Positions 42,755 through 51,230 of a DNA stretch of 64,000 nucleotides are shown here, piece by piece. The notes below the pieces were generated by a model. That model searched no databases. It worked only from the letters and a program-made list of their open reading frames with translations, and was not told the origin of the DNA. The position numbers were made by a program, and so were the translations under genes. The stretch is taken from the NCBI GenBank assembly GCA_046052065.1, contig JBJOND010000004.1, positions 5,060 through 69,059 on the forward strand, written 5' to 3'. Within the stretch, counting starts at the first letter, position 1. The number at the start of each line of letters is the position of its first letter. The DNA is from CAINEC01 sp046052065 (GTDB lineage Bacteria > Bacteroidota > Bacteroidia > AKYH767-A > OLB10).

Positions 42755-43183
42755 TTATTTTTCTTGAGGGAACCACTCCTTCGATGTTCTGTAAACGACA
42801 CCCTTGAATAAGGCAACTGTTTGTCCTTGTGCATTCGTTACAGTAATCGAATAAATTCCAATTTTATTAGTTAAACTTTTTTCTTCTGAAATAGCATAAA
42901 TCACATCGTCTTCTTTCAAAGAGACTGTATGCGATATCGATGTTTCAACGGAGACACTCTGGCGACCATGCGAATTGGAGGCGAATGCTAAGGCACTATC
43001 TGCAAGCGAATAGGTTATTCCACCGTGAGCAATACCAAATCCATTGAGCATTTCTTTTCTGATTTTCATTTTCAACTTACAAAAACCAGGAGTTACTTCA
43101 AGCACTTCAATACCTAGCCACTGACTAAACCAATCTTGGTCGTACATTTTGGCAACAATTTTATTCGCTTGATTGGTATCCAT
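42755..43183 (-). CDS. paaI: Hydroxyphenylacetyl-CoA thioesterase
   Basis: 142 residues, a hotdog-fold thioesterase. Motifs: YDQDWFSQWLGIEVLEVTPGFCKLKMKIRKEM start, then GFGIAHGGITYSLADSALAFASNSHG, the conserved HGG helix with the catalytic Asp. PaaI removes CoA from dead-end intermediates when the epoxidase product accumulates. It lies 12 bases after paaH and one base before the thiolase. Confidence 0.92.
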   Translation of the reverse strand: MDTNQANKIVAKMYDQDWFSQWLGIEVLEVTPGFCKLKMKIRKEMLNGFGIAHGGITYSLADSALAFASNSHGRQSVSVETSISHTVSLKEDDVIYAISEEKSLTNKIGIYSITVTNAQGQTVALFKGVVYRTSKEWFPQEK

Positions 43184-43195
43184 AAATGCTTCGAT

Positions 43196-44368
43196 TTAAT
43201 TAAAAAACGATTTGTTTGCTCTTGCCATCTGACGCAAAAGTACAGATGCGCGATAACGATCATCGTGATATTCTACATAAAGCGAATCCAAAATCGATAA
43301 CACTTTCTCTACTCCTATTTCATCTGCCCACTTGAGTAATCCCTTGGGATAGTTCACCCCTTTCGTCATAGATAAATCGATGTCTTCTGCTGTAGCAATT
43401 TGATAATAAAGTGCATCAGCTGCTTCATTGATGAGCATTGCTAAAACACGAATTACAATTTCACTTGATAAGTCATCATCTGATTTTACTTCTGGCTTAA
43501 CAGCATTTTCACTGTAATCGTAATACCCCATTCCTGTTTTTCTTCCGAGTCTTCCTGACTCAACCATCTTCTTTTGAATTAATGAAGGACGAAAACGAGC
43601 ATCGAAATAAAACTGTTTCCATACAGTTTCAGTCACGGTGTAATTGATATCATTCCCAATTAAATCCATCAATTCAAATGGCCCCATTTTAAATCCTCCT
43701 TTCTCTCGCATAGCAGCATCAACAGTCGCCATATCAGCAATTCCTTCTTCAACAATCTTTAGCGATTCACCATAATAAGGACGAGCAACACGATTTACAA
43801 TAAACCCTGGAGTATCTTTAGCAATAACAGGAACTTTTTTCCAAGCCTGCATTAATGATTTACAATCTTCGGCTAAACCATCTTTCGTTTGAAGCGCTGG
43901 AATAACTTCTACCAAAGGCATTAATGGAGCTGGATTAAAAAAATGCAATCCGATTACACGTTCTGGATGATTACAAGCTGCAGCAACAGATGTAACAGAT
44001 AATGAAGAAGTATTAGAGGCAAGAATACAATTAGGGTTGACTACTTTTTCTATAGCAGAGAAAATTTCTTTTTTTACTTCTAGAATTTCAACTACTGCTT
44101 CAATAATTAAATCAGCGGAAGAAAATCCATTTAACGCATCTATAACGGTAATGCGTTTACACAAAGCCGTCATATCATCTGACGAAATTTTTCCTTTCTC
44201 CACAAGTTTAGCTAATGAAGCTTCTGTTTTTTTCAAAGCATTACTAGCAGATCCTTCTTTCGCATCAAATAAAAAAACCTGATGACCGGCAGCGGCAGCC
44301 ACTTGTGCAATTCCACTACCCATAGCGCCAGCACCTATAACACCAACAATTGATTTTTCTGATAACAT
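43196..44368 (-). CDS. paaH: 3-Hydroxyacyl-CoA dehydrogenase of phenylacetate degradation
   Basis: 390 residues from ATG 44368; a further in-frame ATG at 44404 lies inside paaG and is rejected. An NAD-binding Rossmann domain starts VGVIGAGAMGSGIAQVAAAAGH. The catalytic segment ASNTSSLSVTSVA ... RVIGLHFFNPAPLMPLVEVI holds the Ser and His of the family, and the C-terminal dimerisation domain (GPFELMDLIGNDIN) is present together with a second partial repeat near NYPKGLLKWAD. It oxidises 3-hydroxyadipyl-CoA. The paaG stop is one base upstream. Confidence 0.92.
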   Translation of the reverse strand: MLSEKSIVGVIGAGAMGSGIAQVAAAAGHQVFLFDAKEGSASNALKKTEASLAKLVEKGKISSDDMTALCKRITVIDALNGFSSADLIIEAVVEILEVKKEIFSAIEKVVNPNCILASNTSSLSVTSVAAACNHPERVIGLHFFNPAPLMPLVEVIPALQTKDGLAEDCKSLMQAWKKVPVIAKDTPGFIVNRVARPYYGESLKIVEEGIADMATVDAAMREKGGFKMGPFELMDLIGNDINYTVTETVWKQFYFDARFRPSLIQKKMVESGRLGRKTGMGYYDYSENAVKPEVKSDDDLSSEIVIRVLAMLINEAADALYYQIATAEDIDLSMTKGVNYPKGLLKWADEIGVEKVLSILDSLYVEYHDDRYRASVLLRQMARANKSFFN

Positions 44369-44369
44369 A

Positions 44370-45146
44370 TTATTCTCCTTTAAACACAGGCAATCGTTTT
44401 TCAAGAAAGGCGTTAACTCCTTCTTTATGATCGTAAGTTTGTCCCGCTTGCGCCTGATATACTTCTTCTAACTTAAGTTGTTGCTTTAAATCGGATGTTG
44501 CAGATTGATTCAAAAGCATTTTCGTTAAAGCGATACCTTTAGTAGGCATATTCGCCAGCTGATTACAAATTTTTTCTACTTCCGCTTTAAGCGAAGCATC
44601 TTCAAAACACTTATAAACCATTCCCATCTCTGCTGCTTCTTTTCCTCCAACTTTATCTGCAAGCATCATTAATCCTGCTGCACGTTGAGAACCTATCAAT
44701 CTTGGTAGAAAAAACGTCCCGCCGCTATCCGGAATTAATCCGATTTTACTAAAGGCCTGAATAAATGATGCAGACTCACCCGCAAGTATGATATCACATG
44801 CTAACGCGATATTTGCTCCTGCACCAGCAGCTACACCATGCACAACTGCAACAACAGGCTTTAGTGCTTCACGGATTTTAATGATAATTGGATTATAATG
44901 CTCATCAACTATTTTCTGAATTCCTGGACCATCTGGAGCAATTGCTTCAGCTAAATCCTGACCTGCACAAAATGCTTTTCCTTCCGCTTCAATCAAGATA
45001 CAGCGAACACTATTATCAGACGAAAAAGTATCAAGTGCGGCTTGCATTTGCAAAGCCATTTCGCGATTAAAACTATTAAACTTTTCTGGACGGTTAAGCT
45101 TGATGCGGCCTACCCCATTTTCAATCGTAGCAGTAATTAAACTCAT
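44370..45146 (-). CDS. paaG: Enoyl-CoA hydratase/isomerase family, 1,2-epoxyphenylacetyl-CoA isomerase
   Basis: 258 residues, crotonase fold. The oxyanion-hole segments are KAFCAGQDLAEA and VHGVAAGAGANIALACDIILA, and the GLIPDSGGTFFLPRLIGSQRA stretch is the Asp-containing variant seen in PaaG rather than the Glu of true hydratases. It converts the ring epoxide of phenylacetyl-CoA to the oxepin. No separate paaF hydratase lies in the operon. A 67-base gap separates it from paaD; an imperfect promoter-like TTTCTTTG lies in that gap. Confidence 0.85.
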   Translation of the reverse strand: MSLITATIENGVGRIKLNRPEKFNSFNREMALQMQAALDTFSSDNSVRCILIEAEGKAFCAGQDLAEAIAPDGPGIQKIVDEHYNPIIIKIREALKPVVAVVHGVAAGAGANIALACDIILAGESASFIQAFSKIGLIPDSGGTFFLPRLIGSQRAAGLMMLADKVGGKEAAEMGMVYKCFEDASLKAEVEKICNQLANMPTKGIALTKMLLNQSATSDLKQQLKLEEVYQAQAGQTYDHKEGVNAFLEKRLPVFKGE

Positions 45147-45213
45147 CTTAATAATTCTTACTACAAAGAAAACTAAAAAAGGCTTTCGTTATGTGATAAT
45201 TGTGAATGAAGTA

Positions 45214-45708
45214 TCAGTGACATTTGAACTGCTCAAACGGCTGACAACATGCATTACAAAAGTGCAAAGCTTTACAGGCTGTAGAACCAAATCGGCTAGT
45301 AAGAGAAGTATTGGTTGAACTACAAAAAGGACATGCGACAGGTCCTTTATCGTTATTGGCAAAAGGATGTAAATTTTCGAAAGAAATCTTCTCAGGTGGA
45401 GCGATACCATAGGCACGTAACTTCTCCTTTGTTTCGTCCGACATCCAGTCGGTTGTCCAAGCTGGTTTGTAAATCGTTTTAATTAATGGAGTTAAGCCGA
45501 CCAATAAAAGTTTAGCTCTGATTTGCTCTTCCATATTTTTCAAAGCTGGACAACCAGAATAAGTCGGAGTAATATCCACTTGAACATTAGAATAAGTTAA
45601 ACGAACATCGCGTACTACACCTAATTCAACAATACTGATTGCTGGAACTTCGGGATCAGGAATGGAGTTCAGCAAGTCCCAGATTTCACGAACATCAAGT
45701 GTTACCAT
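45214..45708 (-). CDS. paaD: Phenylacetyl-CoA epoxidase subunit PaaD
   Basis: 164 residues. The N-terminal 105 residues are a MIP18/DUF59-like domain (LLNSIPDPEVPAISIVELGVVRDV, TPTYSGCPALKNMEEQI) typical of iron-sulfur assembly factors. The C-terminus is a zinc ribbon with two Cys pairs (ACPFCSS and HFCNACCQPFE). PaaD is needed for maturation of the epoxidase. It overlaps paaC by seven bases. Confidence 0.95.
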   Translation of the reverse strand: MVTLDVREIWDLLNSIPDPEVPAISIVELGVVRDVRLTYSNVQVDITPTYSGCPALKNMEEQIRAKLLLVGLTPLIKTIYKPAWTTDWMSDETKEKLRAYGIAPPEKISFENLHPFANNDKGPVACPFCSSTNTSLTSRFGSTACKALHFCNACCQPFEQFKCH

Positions 45709-46472
45709 ACTGCATCGGGATACATTCGAGGCAAGTATTGCATTTCAGCCAGTAAAAACCCAAAATGTTCTGAATGCACACCTTTCAATCCGCCAGAAGC
45801 AAAATAGTTGGTGTTTTCAGGAATAGACAAAGTAGCTTTAGCGAAAATTTCGGTTACCATTTTTGTCCATTCATCACGAACATTCTCTTTATCGAATGTA
45901 ATTCCATTACTGATTAATAATGTATCGATGCTATCTTGCTCGAAAAGTTCATTAGTAAACGACCATAATTCGTTCAATGAATTTTGAATACGCTGATGAC
46001 TTTCAGCAGTACCATCTCCAAGACGAACAACCCATTCACCTGAATGACGTACATGATACGTTACTTCTTTTATCGATTTAGCTGCAAGTCCTGAAATTGT
46101 TTCATCAGTACTCTTCATTAAATCGCGAAACATTAGGTAATCGAAACAACCATTTAAAAACAATTTCATCATCGTAAATCCGAAATCTTTATTGTCAGGT
46201 TGCTCTACCATTAATTTATTTCTAAACTCTCTTTCTCCTCTGTGAAATGCGTAAACATCTTCTGTTTTCCCATTACCTTCTAGTTGTGCGGCATAGGTAT
46301 AAAAACCACGTGCCTGCCCAATAAGATCTAGCGCTACATTACTCATTGCAATATCTTCTTCGAGAATTGGTCCATGGCCTGTCCATTCAGAAATTCGTTG
46401 CGCATGAATCAATGAATTATCGGCAATACGAAGACAAAATTCAACCAATGCTTTATTTAAATCCGTCATCAT
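45702..46472 (-). CDS. paaC: Phenylacetyl-CoA epoxidase structural subunit PaaC
   Basis: 256 residues, ferritin-like all-helical fold. Typical segments: RISEWTGHGPILEEDIAMSNVALDLIGQARGFYTYAA, YHVRHSGEWVVRLGDGTAESHQR and LKGVHSEHFGFLLAEMQYL. PaaC pairs with PaaA in the heterodimer; in PaaC the metal site is degenerate and the role is structural. The first four bases overlap the end of paaB. Confidence 0.95.
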   Translation of the reverse strand: MMTDLNKALVEFCLRIADNSLIHAQRISEWTGHGPILEEDIAMSNVALDLIGQARGFYTYAAQLEGNGKTEDVYAFHRGEREFRNKLMVEQPDNKDFGFTMMKLFLNGCFDYLMFRDLMKSTDETISGLAAKSIKEVTYHVRHSGEWVVRLGDGTAESHQRIQNSLNELWSFTNELFEQDSIDTLLISNGITFDKENVRDEWTKMVTEIFAKATLSIPENTNYFASGGLKGVHSEHFGFLLAEMQYLPRMYPDAVW

Positions 46473-46759
46473 ATTTGTTTTAAACCGTCAGCTGTCTTAA
46501 AAAAGTTAGGAGAGCGATACATTTTATCATTTGCAGGATCGAAGAATGAACCCGAATCTTCTGGAGAGGAAGCAATGATTGCAGCACTTGGAACTACCCA
46601 AATATTAATGCCTTCTTGTCTTCTGCTATATACATCTCTTGCATTTAAAAGTGCAATTTCCCCATCAGGAGCGTGAACGCTACCTGCATGCTCATGAGCA
46701 GCACCTTGTTTTTTTTGAGTGAATACTTCCCACGTAGGCCATTGATGATTGGAATCCAT
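46469..46759 (-). CDS. paaB: Phenylacetyl-CoA epoxidase subunit PaaB
   Basis: 96 residues. The start MDSNHQWPTWEVFTQKKQ and the middle HAGSVHAPDGEIALLNARDVYSRRQEG are the hallmark of PaaB, a small subunit that connects two PaaAC units of the complex. It lies 19 bases after paaA and overlaps paaC by four bases. Confidence 0.96.
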   Translation of the reverse strand: MDSNHQWPTWEVFTQKKQGAAHEHAGSVHAPDGEIALLNARDVYSRRQEGINIWVVPSAAIIASSPEDSGSFFDPANDKMYRSPNFFKTADGLKQI

Positions 46760-46778
46760 TTTATTGAAACTTAATTTA

Positions 46779-47729
46779 TTAATTCACTTTTTTCTTTTCA
46801 GCATATGCTTTAGCAGCATCGCGCACCCATTGTCCGTTGGAATGCGCATCATTACGTTGCTTCAAACGCAACTTATTACAAGGACCATTACCATTAATTA
46901 CCTGAAAAAATTCATCCCAGTTAATTTCACCAAAATCATAATGGCGAGTTTCTTCATTCCACTTCAATTTATCATCAGGAACAGTTAGTCCAATAGCCTT
47001 AGCCTGTTCAACTGTTCTATCGATGAATCGCTGACGTAAATCGTCGTTAGTATACAACTTCACCTTCCATTTCATAAGATCGGCACTGTTTGGCGACTCC
47101 TTATCAGACGGACCAAACATCATTAGAGATGGCCACCACCAACGGTTCATAGCATCCTGAGCCATTTCCTTTTGCTCTTGAGTACCTCTCATCAGATAGG
47201 CTAAAATCTGATAACCTTGTTTGTTATGAAAATTCTCTTCTCTGCAAATACGTAACATCGCGCGAGAATATGGTCCGTAAGAACACTTGGCCAATACCGT
47301 TTGATTTACGATTGCGGCACCATCTACTAACCAACCAATTGCACCGATATCGGCCCAAGTTAAAGTTGGATAATTGAAAATGGAAGAATATTTTGCTTTC
47401 CCTGCCAATAACTGATCAATCATTTCGGAGCGATCCATGCCTAATGTTTCAGCAGCACTGTAAATGTATAAACCATGACCGGCCTCATCTTGAACCTTTG
47501 CGATTAGGATTGCTTTTCGTGCTAAAGAAGGTGCTCGCGTTATCCAATTCCCTTCAGGCAGCATTCCAACAACTTCTGAATGAGCATGTTGCGACATCAT
47601 TCTTAACAATTGTTTACGATACTTCTCAGGCATCCAATCTTTGGGCTCGATTACTTTACCGGCTTGAATACTATCGTTGAATGCATTTTCCATTTCGGAT
47701 AAATCATCCGTTTTAACATTTATGTCCAT
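46779..47729 (-). CDS. paaA: Phenylacetyl-CoA 1,2-epoxidase catalytic subunit PaaA
   Basis: 316 residues from ATG 47729; an in-frame ATG at 47786 would add 19 residues of atypical sequence and is rejected. It is a ferritin-like diiron protein. The metal-binding Glu and ExxH segments are in AHSEVVGMLPEGNWITRAPSLARKAILIAKVQDEAGHG and REENFHNKQGYQILAY. It epoxidises the aromatic ring of phenylacetyl-CoA with oxygen. It is the first gene of the operon and is divergent from the polysaccharide export gene. The electron-supplying reductase PaaE is not in the window. Confidence 0.96.
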   Translation of the reverse strand: MDINVKTDDLSEMENAFNDSIQAGKVIEPKDWMPEKYRKQLLRMMSQHAHSEVVGMLPEGNWITRAPSLARKAILIAKVQDEAGHGLYIYSAAETLGMDRSEMIDQLLAGKAKYSSIFNYPTLTWADIGAIGWLVDGAAIVNQTVLAKCSYGPYSRAMLRICREENFHNKQGYQILAYLMRGTQEQKEMAQDAMNRWWWPSLMMFGPSDKESPNSADLMKWKVKLYTNDDLRQRFIDRTVEQAKAIGLTVPDDKLKWNEETRHYDFGEINWDEFFQVINGNGPCNKLRLKQRNDAHSNGQWVRDAAKAYAEKKKVN

Positions 47730-47927
47730 CGATTTAAATAGTCTTATTAACTTTGCTAAAATAATAGTTACGACTAACCTACGCAAATGAGATTCGTCAG
47801 ATTAAAATAACATTTTTTTGAACTTAAAGTTTACACGAAGATGTTAAGATTTTGTGTAACATCGTAGAAAATTTGCTGTAGCACTTCAACACTAATGAGA
47901 ATAGCCTTTAACAAACGAAACAGATTT

Positions 47928-48710
47928 ATGATAAAGATTCAACAATCTTTTATTGCATTGACCTTATTATTTCTTTTAGGGTCTTGTAGAAATGTATTGG
48001 AGGTGACTTATTTTCAGCAATCTAAGGACACCGCGGTAGTAAGCAAACAAAAATTTATTGAAGAACATTATGTCACAGTAATACAACCTTACGATATTTT
48101 ATCCATTTATGTTAGCAGTTTAAATCCGGAGGCTACAGCATTCTTTAACGTGTTTAACAAATCAGAAGGACCAACAGTTGGAGACAGCTACTCTACTCGA
48201 CCCAATGTTGGCTATTTAGTGGATGCCGAAGGAAATATTGATATGCCATTGGTTGGAAAAATTAAATTAGTAGGCTTATCGACAATCCAAGCAAAGGACT
48301 ATATCCAAAAGCAATTGGAAAAATACTTGCAACAGCCAAGCGTAAGAATTTACTTTGAAAACTTCAAAGTAACTTTACTTGGGGAGGTTACGAACCCTGG
48401 AGTTTATACAGTTACCAATGAAAAACTCACATTACCCGAGGCAATTGGATTAGCTGGCGACTTATCTATTTATGGAAATAGAAAAGATGTAATGCTTATT
48501 CGCGAAGTAAAAGGAGAAAAGATTTACATCCCTATTGACTTAACCAGAAGAGATTTGTTTTATTCGCCATATTACTACTTGCATTCAAATGATATTTTAT
48601 ACATTCCTCCAGTGAAAGGAAAAGTATCTCAGTCAGACAACTTCTATAGAGTAGCTCCTTTACTTATTAGCTTAGCAACGTTAGGCGCATTTGTGTTATT
48701 TCGCAGATAA
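47928..48710 (+). CDS. Wza-like polysaccharide export lipoprotein
   Basis: 260 residues from ATG 47928; an ATG 33 bases upstream would add 11 residues before the signal. A lipobox (LLFLLGSCRN) sits after the hydrophobic segment. A poly-export domain follows (YVTVIQPYDILSIYVSS, GYLVDAEGNIDMPLVGKIKLVGLS), then an SLBB-type domain (VTLLGEVTNPGVYTVTNEKLTLPEAIGLAG). A C-terminal hydrophobic stretch (YRVAPLLISLATLGAFVLF) may form the outer-membrane helix. It makes the export channel and opens the polysaccharide locus. The 198-base gap before it holds a plus-strand TAACTTTG (47748-47755) that could be its promoter, at a distance. Confidence 0.9.
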   Translation: MIKIQQSFIALTLLFLLGSCRNVLEVTYFQQSKDTAVVSKQKFIEEHYVTVIQPYDILSIYVSSLNPEATAFFNVFNKSEGPTVGDSYSTRPNVGYLVDAEGNIDMPLVGKIKLVGLSTIQAKDYIQKQLEKYLQQPSVRIYFENFKVTLLGEVTNPGVYTVTNEKLTLPEAIGLAGDLSIYGNRKDVMLIREVKGEKIYIPIDLTRRDLFYSPYYYLHSNDILYIPPVKGKVSQSDNFYRVAPLLISLATLGAFVLFRR

Positions 48711-48739
48711 CATTATTAAATACAAAATCAACCATTACG

Positions 48740-51214
48740 ATGAACCAGGAGAATCCAAACGTGCACGATTACAAAATAAACAACCCCAATAACGAACAAC
48801 AGAATGAAGGCGAAAACACCATTAATATTTCGCAAATAATTAATAAGTATTTTTTACGCTACTGGTACCTTTACATCTACACATTAAGTATTGCTTTAGT
48901 TTCTGCTTACTTTTATAATTGGTACGCAGACAAAGTCTATTTTTCTTCTTGCACTGTATTAATTAAAGATGAAAAGAAGAATGTTAACAGTAGTGATCTA
49001 TTAACTCAACTAGGTGCTTTTAACAATGAAGGTGGAATTGAAAATGAAATCGGCATCATACGTTCAAGAATGCTTATTTCAAAAACAATTGAAGACTTAC
49101 AATTATATAAAAGCTATTATTTAATTGGAGATTTAAAAACATCAGAAGTTTTTGCATTAAAACCATTTGATCTAAAAGAAGACACATTATATAGTCTGGC
49201 CTACAATGCTACTATTAATCTTGAAATATTAAGTAGTAACAAATACAAACTCTCTTATCAAAAAGGAAATGTAGAGCATATTGGATACTACCTGTTCAAT
49301 CGAAAAATCAGCAATGATTTAGGAATATTTTCAATTGATAAGACTTCAGATTTTAGCCGACAACCTTACGATTCGAAAAACTTTTCGAAGCGAAAATTTA
49401 TCATTCGTTTAGCTGACAAAAACATGCTAACCGATATTTATCAAACTGCCTTAAAAGCTGAACCTATCAGTAAGCAAGCATCGATGCTTCAGATTTCTAT
49501 TCAAGGAGCCACGCCATCAAAGAATGAAGCTTTCTTAAATAAGCTTTGCGAGCTTTATGTTATGAAAGGAATTGAAGTAAAGAATGAATACGCGGTAAAC
49601 ACACTTAATTTCATTGAGCAACAATTAGGCGCATTAACGGGAGAAATAAATGAGAATGAAGTTAACGTAGAAAAATTCAGAGTATCTAGAGGAATTACTG
49701 ATTTATCAATTGAAGCAAATGCCTATTTAGAAAGTGTAAAAAACTTCAATGGTCAAATTTCACAATTGGCAGTACAGAGCAGTTTCTTAGACTATCTAGG
49801 AGATTATGTAAAAACAGATAGCAAAAATTTAACTGGAAATATATCACCAGGAAGTATTTTAGTTAACGACCCGCTTTTACAAAGTTTGGTTCTTAAGCTT
49901 AATGAACTAGAGAATAAGAAAAAATCTCAGTCCAACCTATCCAAAGAAGATAACCCTTTGATGGTAAGTTTGAATACAGAGATTGCAACCACCAAAGCAG
50001 CATTATCAGAAAATATTAAATCGTTAAAAAGTGGAATCACCGCCTCGCTTAATGAATCTAAAACTCAAAGAAGTGAAGTTGAAGATAAATTAAGAAGGTT
50101 ACCTACTGCTCAGCGCGAGTTGCAAGGAATGTTAAGAGGATCCAACATTAAAGAACAACTTTATTCTTACTTACTACAGAAAAAAGCAGAAACAGCAATT
50201 TTATTGGCCTCAACAACTGCCGATAATCGTGTGATTGATAACGCAAGAACATTCATAAAACCACTCAAGCCAATAAAGAGTTTAAGCTATACTATTGCTG
50301 TTTTATTCGGATTAATTCTACCTGCATTATTCATCTACATCAGAACAGCTTTTAATGATCGTATTATCGACCGTAACGACTTGGATGCAAGAACGAATAT
50401 TCCGGTAATTGGCATGATAGGATTAAGCGCATCGAAATCAAGTTTGGTCGTAACTGAAAAACCTAATTCCCATATCTCTGAAGCATTCAGAACCATCCGT
50501 ACCAACTTACAATACTTCAATCAAGGAAATCAAAAAGCGACTATTCTAGTAACATCGTCTATTTCTTCGGAAGGAAAAAGTTTTACATCCGTAAACCTTG
50601 CTTGCATGATGGCAATGTCGGGACGTAAAACAATTCTTGTAGGTTGCGACTTACGTAAGCCGAAAATTACAATTGGCTTTGACTTCGTTTCTGAAATTGG
50701 TTTAAGTAACTATTTGATTGGATTAAATTCTGAAAAAGAAATTATTCAAAACTCGGGTACAATTCCTAATCTGGATATTATCTTGTCAGGGCCTAAGCCT
50801 CCTAACCCATCTGAATTAATCATATCACCTAAGATGGATGAGTTATTTGTTTATCTGAAAGCAAACTACGACTACATTATTTTAGATACTCCGCCAATTG
50901 GATTAATTACCGATGCCATGGTATTATCGAAATATGTGGATGTAAATATTTATTTAGTTCGTCAGCGTGTAACTAGAAAGCAACACTTGGGCTTTATTAA
51001 CAAACTATACAACGAAGGCAAACTGAAGAATGTATGCATTGTACTTAATGCAATTAAATCTTCCAGCAGCACTTATGGCTATGGTTATGGTTATGGTTAT
51101 GGTTACGGATATGGCTACGGGTATGGTTACGGGTATTACGAAGAAGATAAGGAAAAGAGAAATTTAAAATCTACTATTAAAAAGCTTTTTAAACGAAAGA
51201 GTTCCAAAGCCTAA
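48740..51214 (+). CDS. Wzc-like polysaccharide co-polymerase and tyrosine autokinase with Tyr-Gly repeat tail
   Basis: 824 residues. A cytoplasmic N-terminal stretch leads to a first membrane helix (about 36-55), a long periplasmic Wzz-type domain with coiled coil (about 60-510), and a second helix (about 512-535). The cytoplasmic BY-kinase domain (about 570-770) has Walker A in SSISSEGKSFTS, Walker A' in VGCDLRKPK and Walker B in YIILDTPP. The C-terminus has Tyr at every second position: residues 779-800 are ten Tyr-Gly units and a final Tyr-Tyr, twelve Tyr in all, then an acidic/basic tail. These Tyr are the likely autophosphorylation sites that control chain length. It follows the wza-like gene by 29 bases. 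Confidence 0.93.
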   Translation: MNQENPNVHDYKINNPNNEQQNEGENTINISQIINKYFLRYWYLYIYTLSIALVSAYFYNWYADKVYFSSCTVLIKDEKKNVNSSDLLTQLGAFNNEGGIENEIGIIRSRMLISKTIEDLQLYKSYYLIGDLKTSEVFALKPFDLKEDTLYSLAYNATINLEILSSNKYKLSYQKGNVEHIGYYLFNRKISNDLGIFSIDKTSDFSRQPYDSKNFSKRKFIIRLADKNMLTDIYQTALKAEPISKQASMLQISIQGATPSKNEAFLNKLCELYVMKGIEVKNEYAVNTLNFIEQQLGALTGEINENEVNVEKFRVSRGITDLSIEANAYLESVKNFNGQISQLAVQSSFLDYLGDYVKTDSKNLTGNISPGSILVNDPLLQSLVLKLNELENKKKSQSNLSKEDNPLMVSLNTEIATTKAALSENIKSLKSGITASLNESKTQRSEVEDKLRRLPTAQRELQGMLRGSNIKEQLYSYLLQKKAETAILLASTTADNRVIDNARTFIKPLKPIKSLSYTIAVLFGLILPALFIYIRTAFNDRIIDRNDLDARTNIPVIGMIGLSASKSSLVVTEKPNSHISEAFRTIRTNLQYFNQGNQKATILVTSSISSEGKSFTSVNLACMMAMSGRKTILVGCDLRKPKITIGFDFVSEIGLSNYLIGLNSEKEIIQNSGTIPNLDIILSGPKPPNPSELIISPKMDELFVYLKANYDYIILDTPPIGLITDAMVLSKYVDVNIYLVRQRVTRKQHLGFINKLYNEGKLKNVCIVLNAIKSSSSTYGYGYGYGYGYGYGYGYGYGYYEEDKEKRNLKSTIKKLFKRKSSKA
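51074..51139 (+). repeat. Six-base tandem repeat encoding (Tyr-Gly)10 Tyr-Tyr in the autokinase tail
   Basis: Eleven consecutive units of TAY GGN with mixed third bases (TAT/TAC, GGC/GGT/GGA/GGG). The central part is four identical TATGGT-type units in a row, which could slip. The codon changes suggest the amino-acid repeat is under selection rather than being a recent pure DNA expansion. Confidence 0.9.
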
Positions 51215-51230
51215 CTTTACAAAGTAGACA

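Noticed and set aside
42754..42834. Longer thiolase start at 42834
   Set aside because: The extra 27 residues are out-of-frame paaI sequence; thiolases begin at the MIKNAYIVNG segment (ATG 42753).
44368..44385. Strong Shine-Dalgarno-like AAAGGAGAA before paaH
   Set aside because: The bases are the last codons of paaG (Lys-Gly-Glu-stop). Bacteroidota rarely use such sites, so it is probably coincidental.
47736..47786. Upstream ATG for paaA
   Set aside because: The added residues are hydrophobic and unlike any PaaA N-terminus, and the ATG at 47729 gives the normal length.
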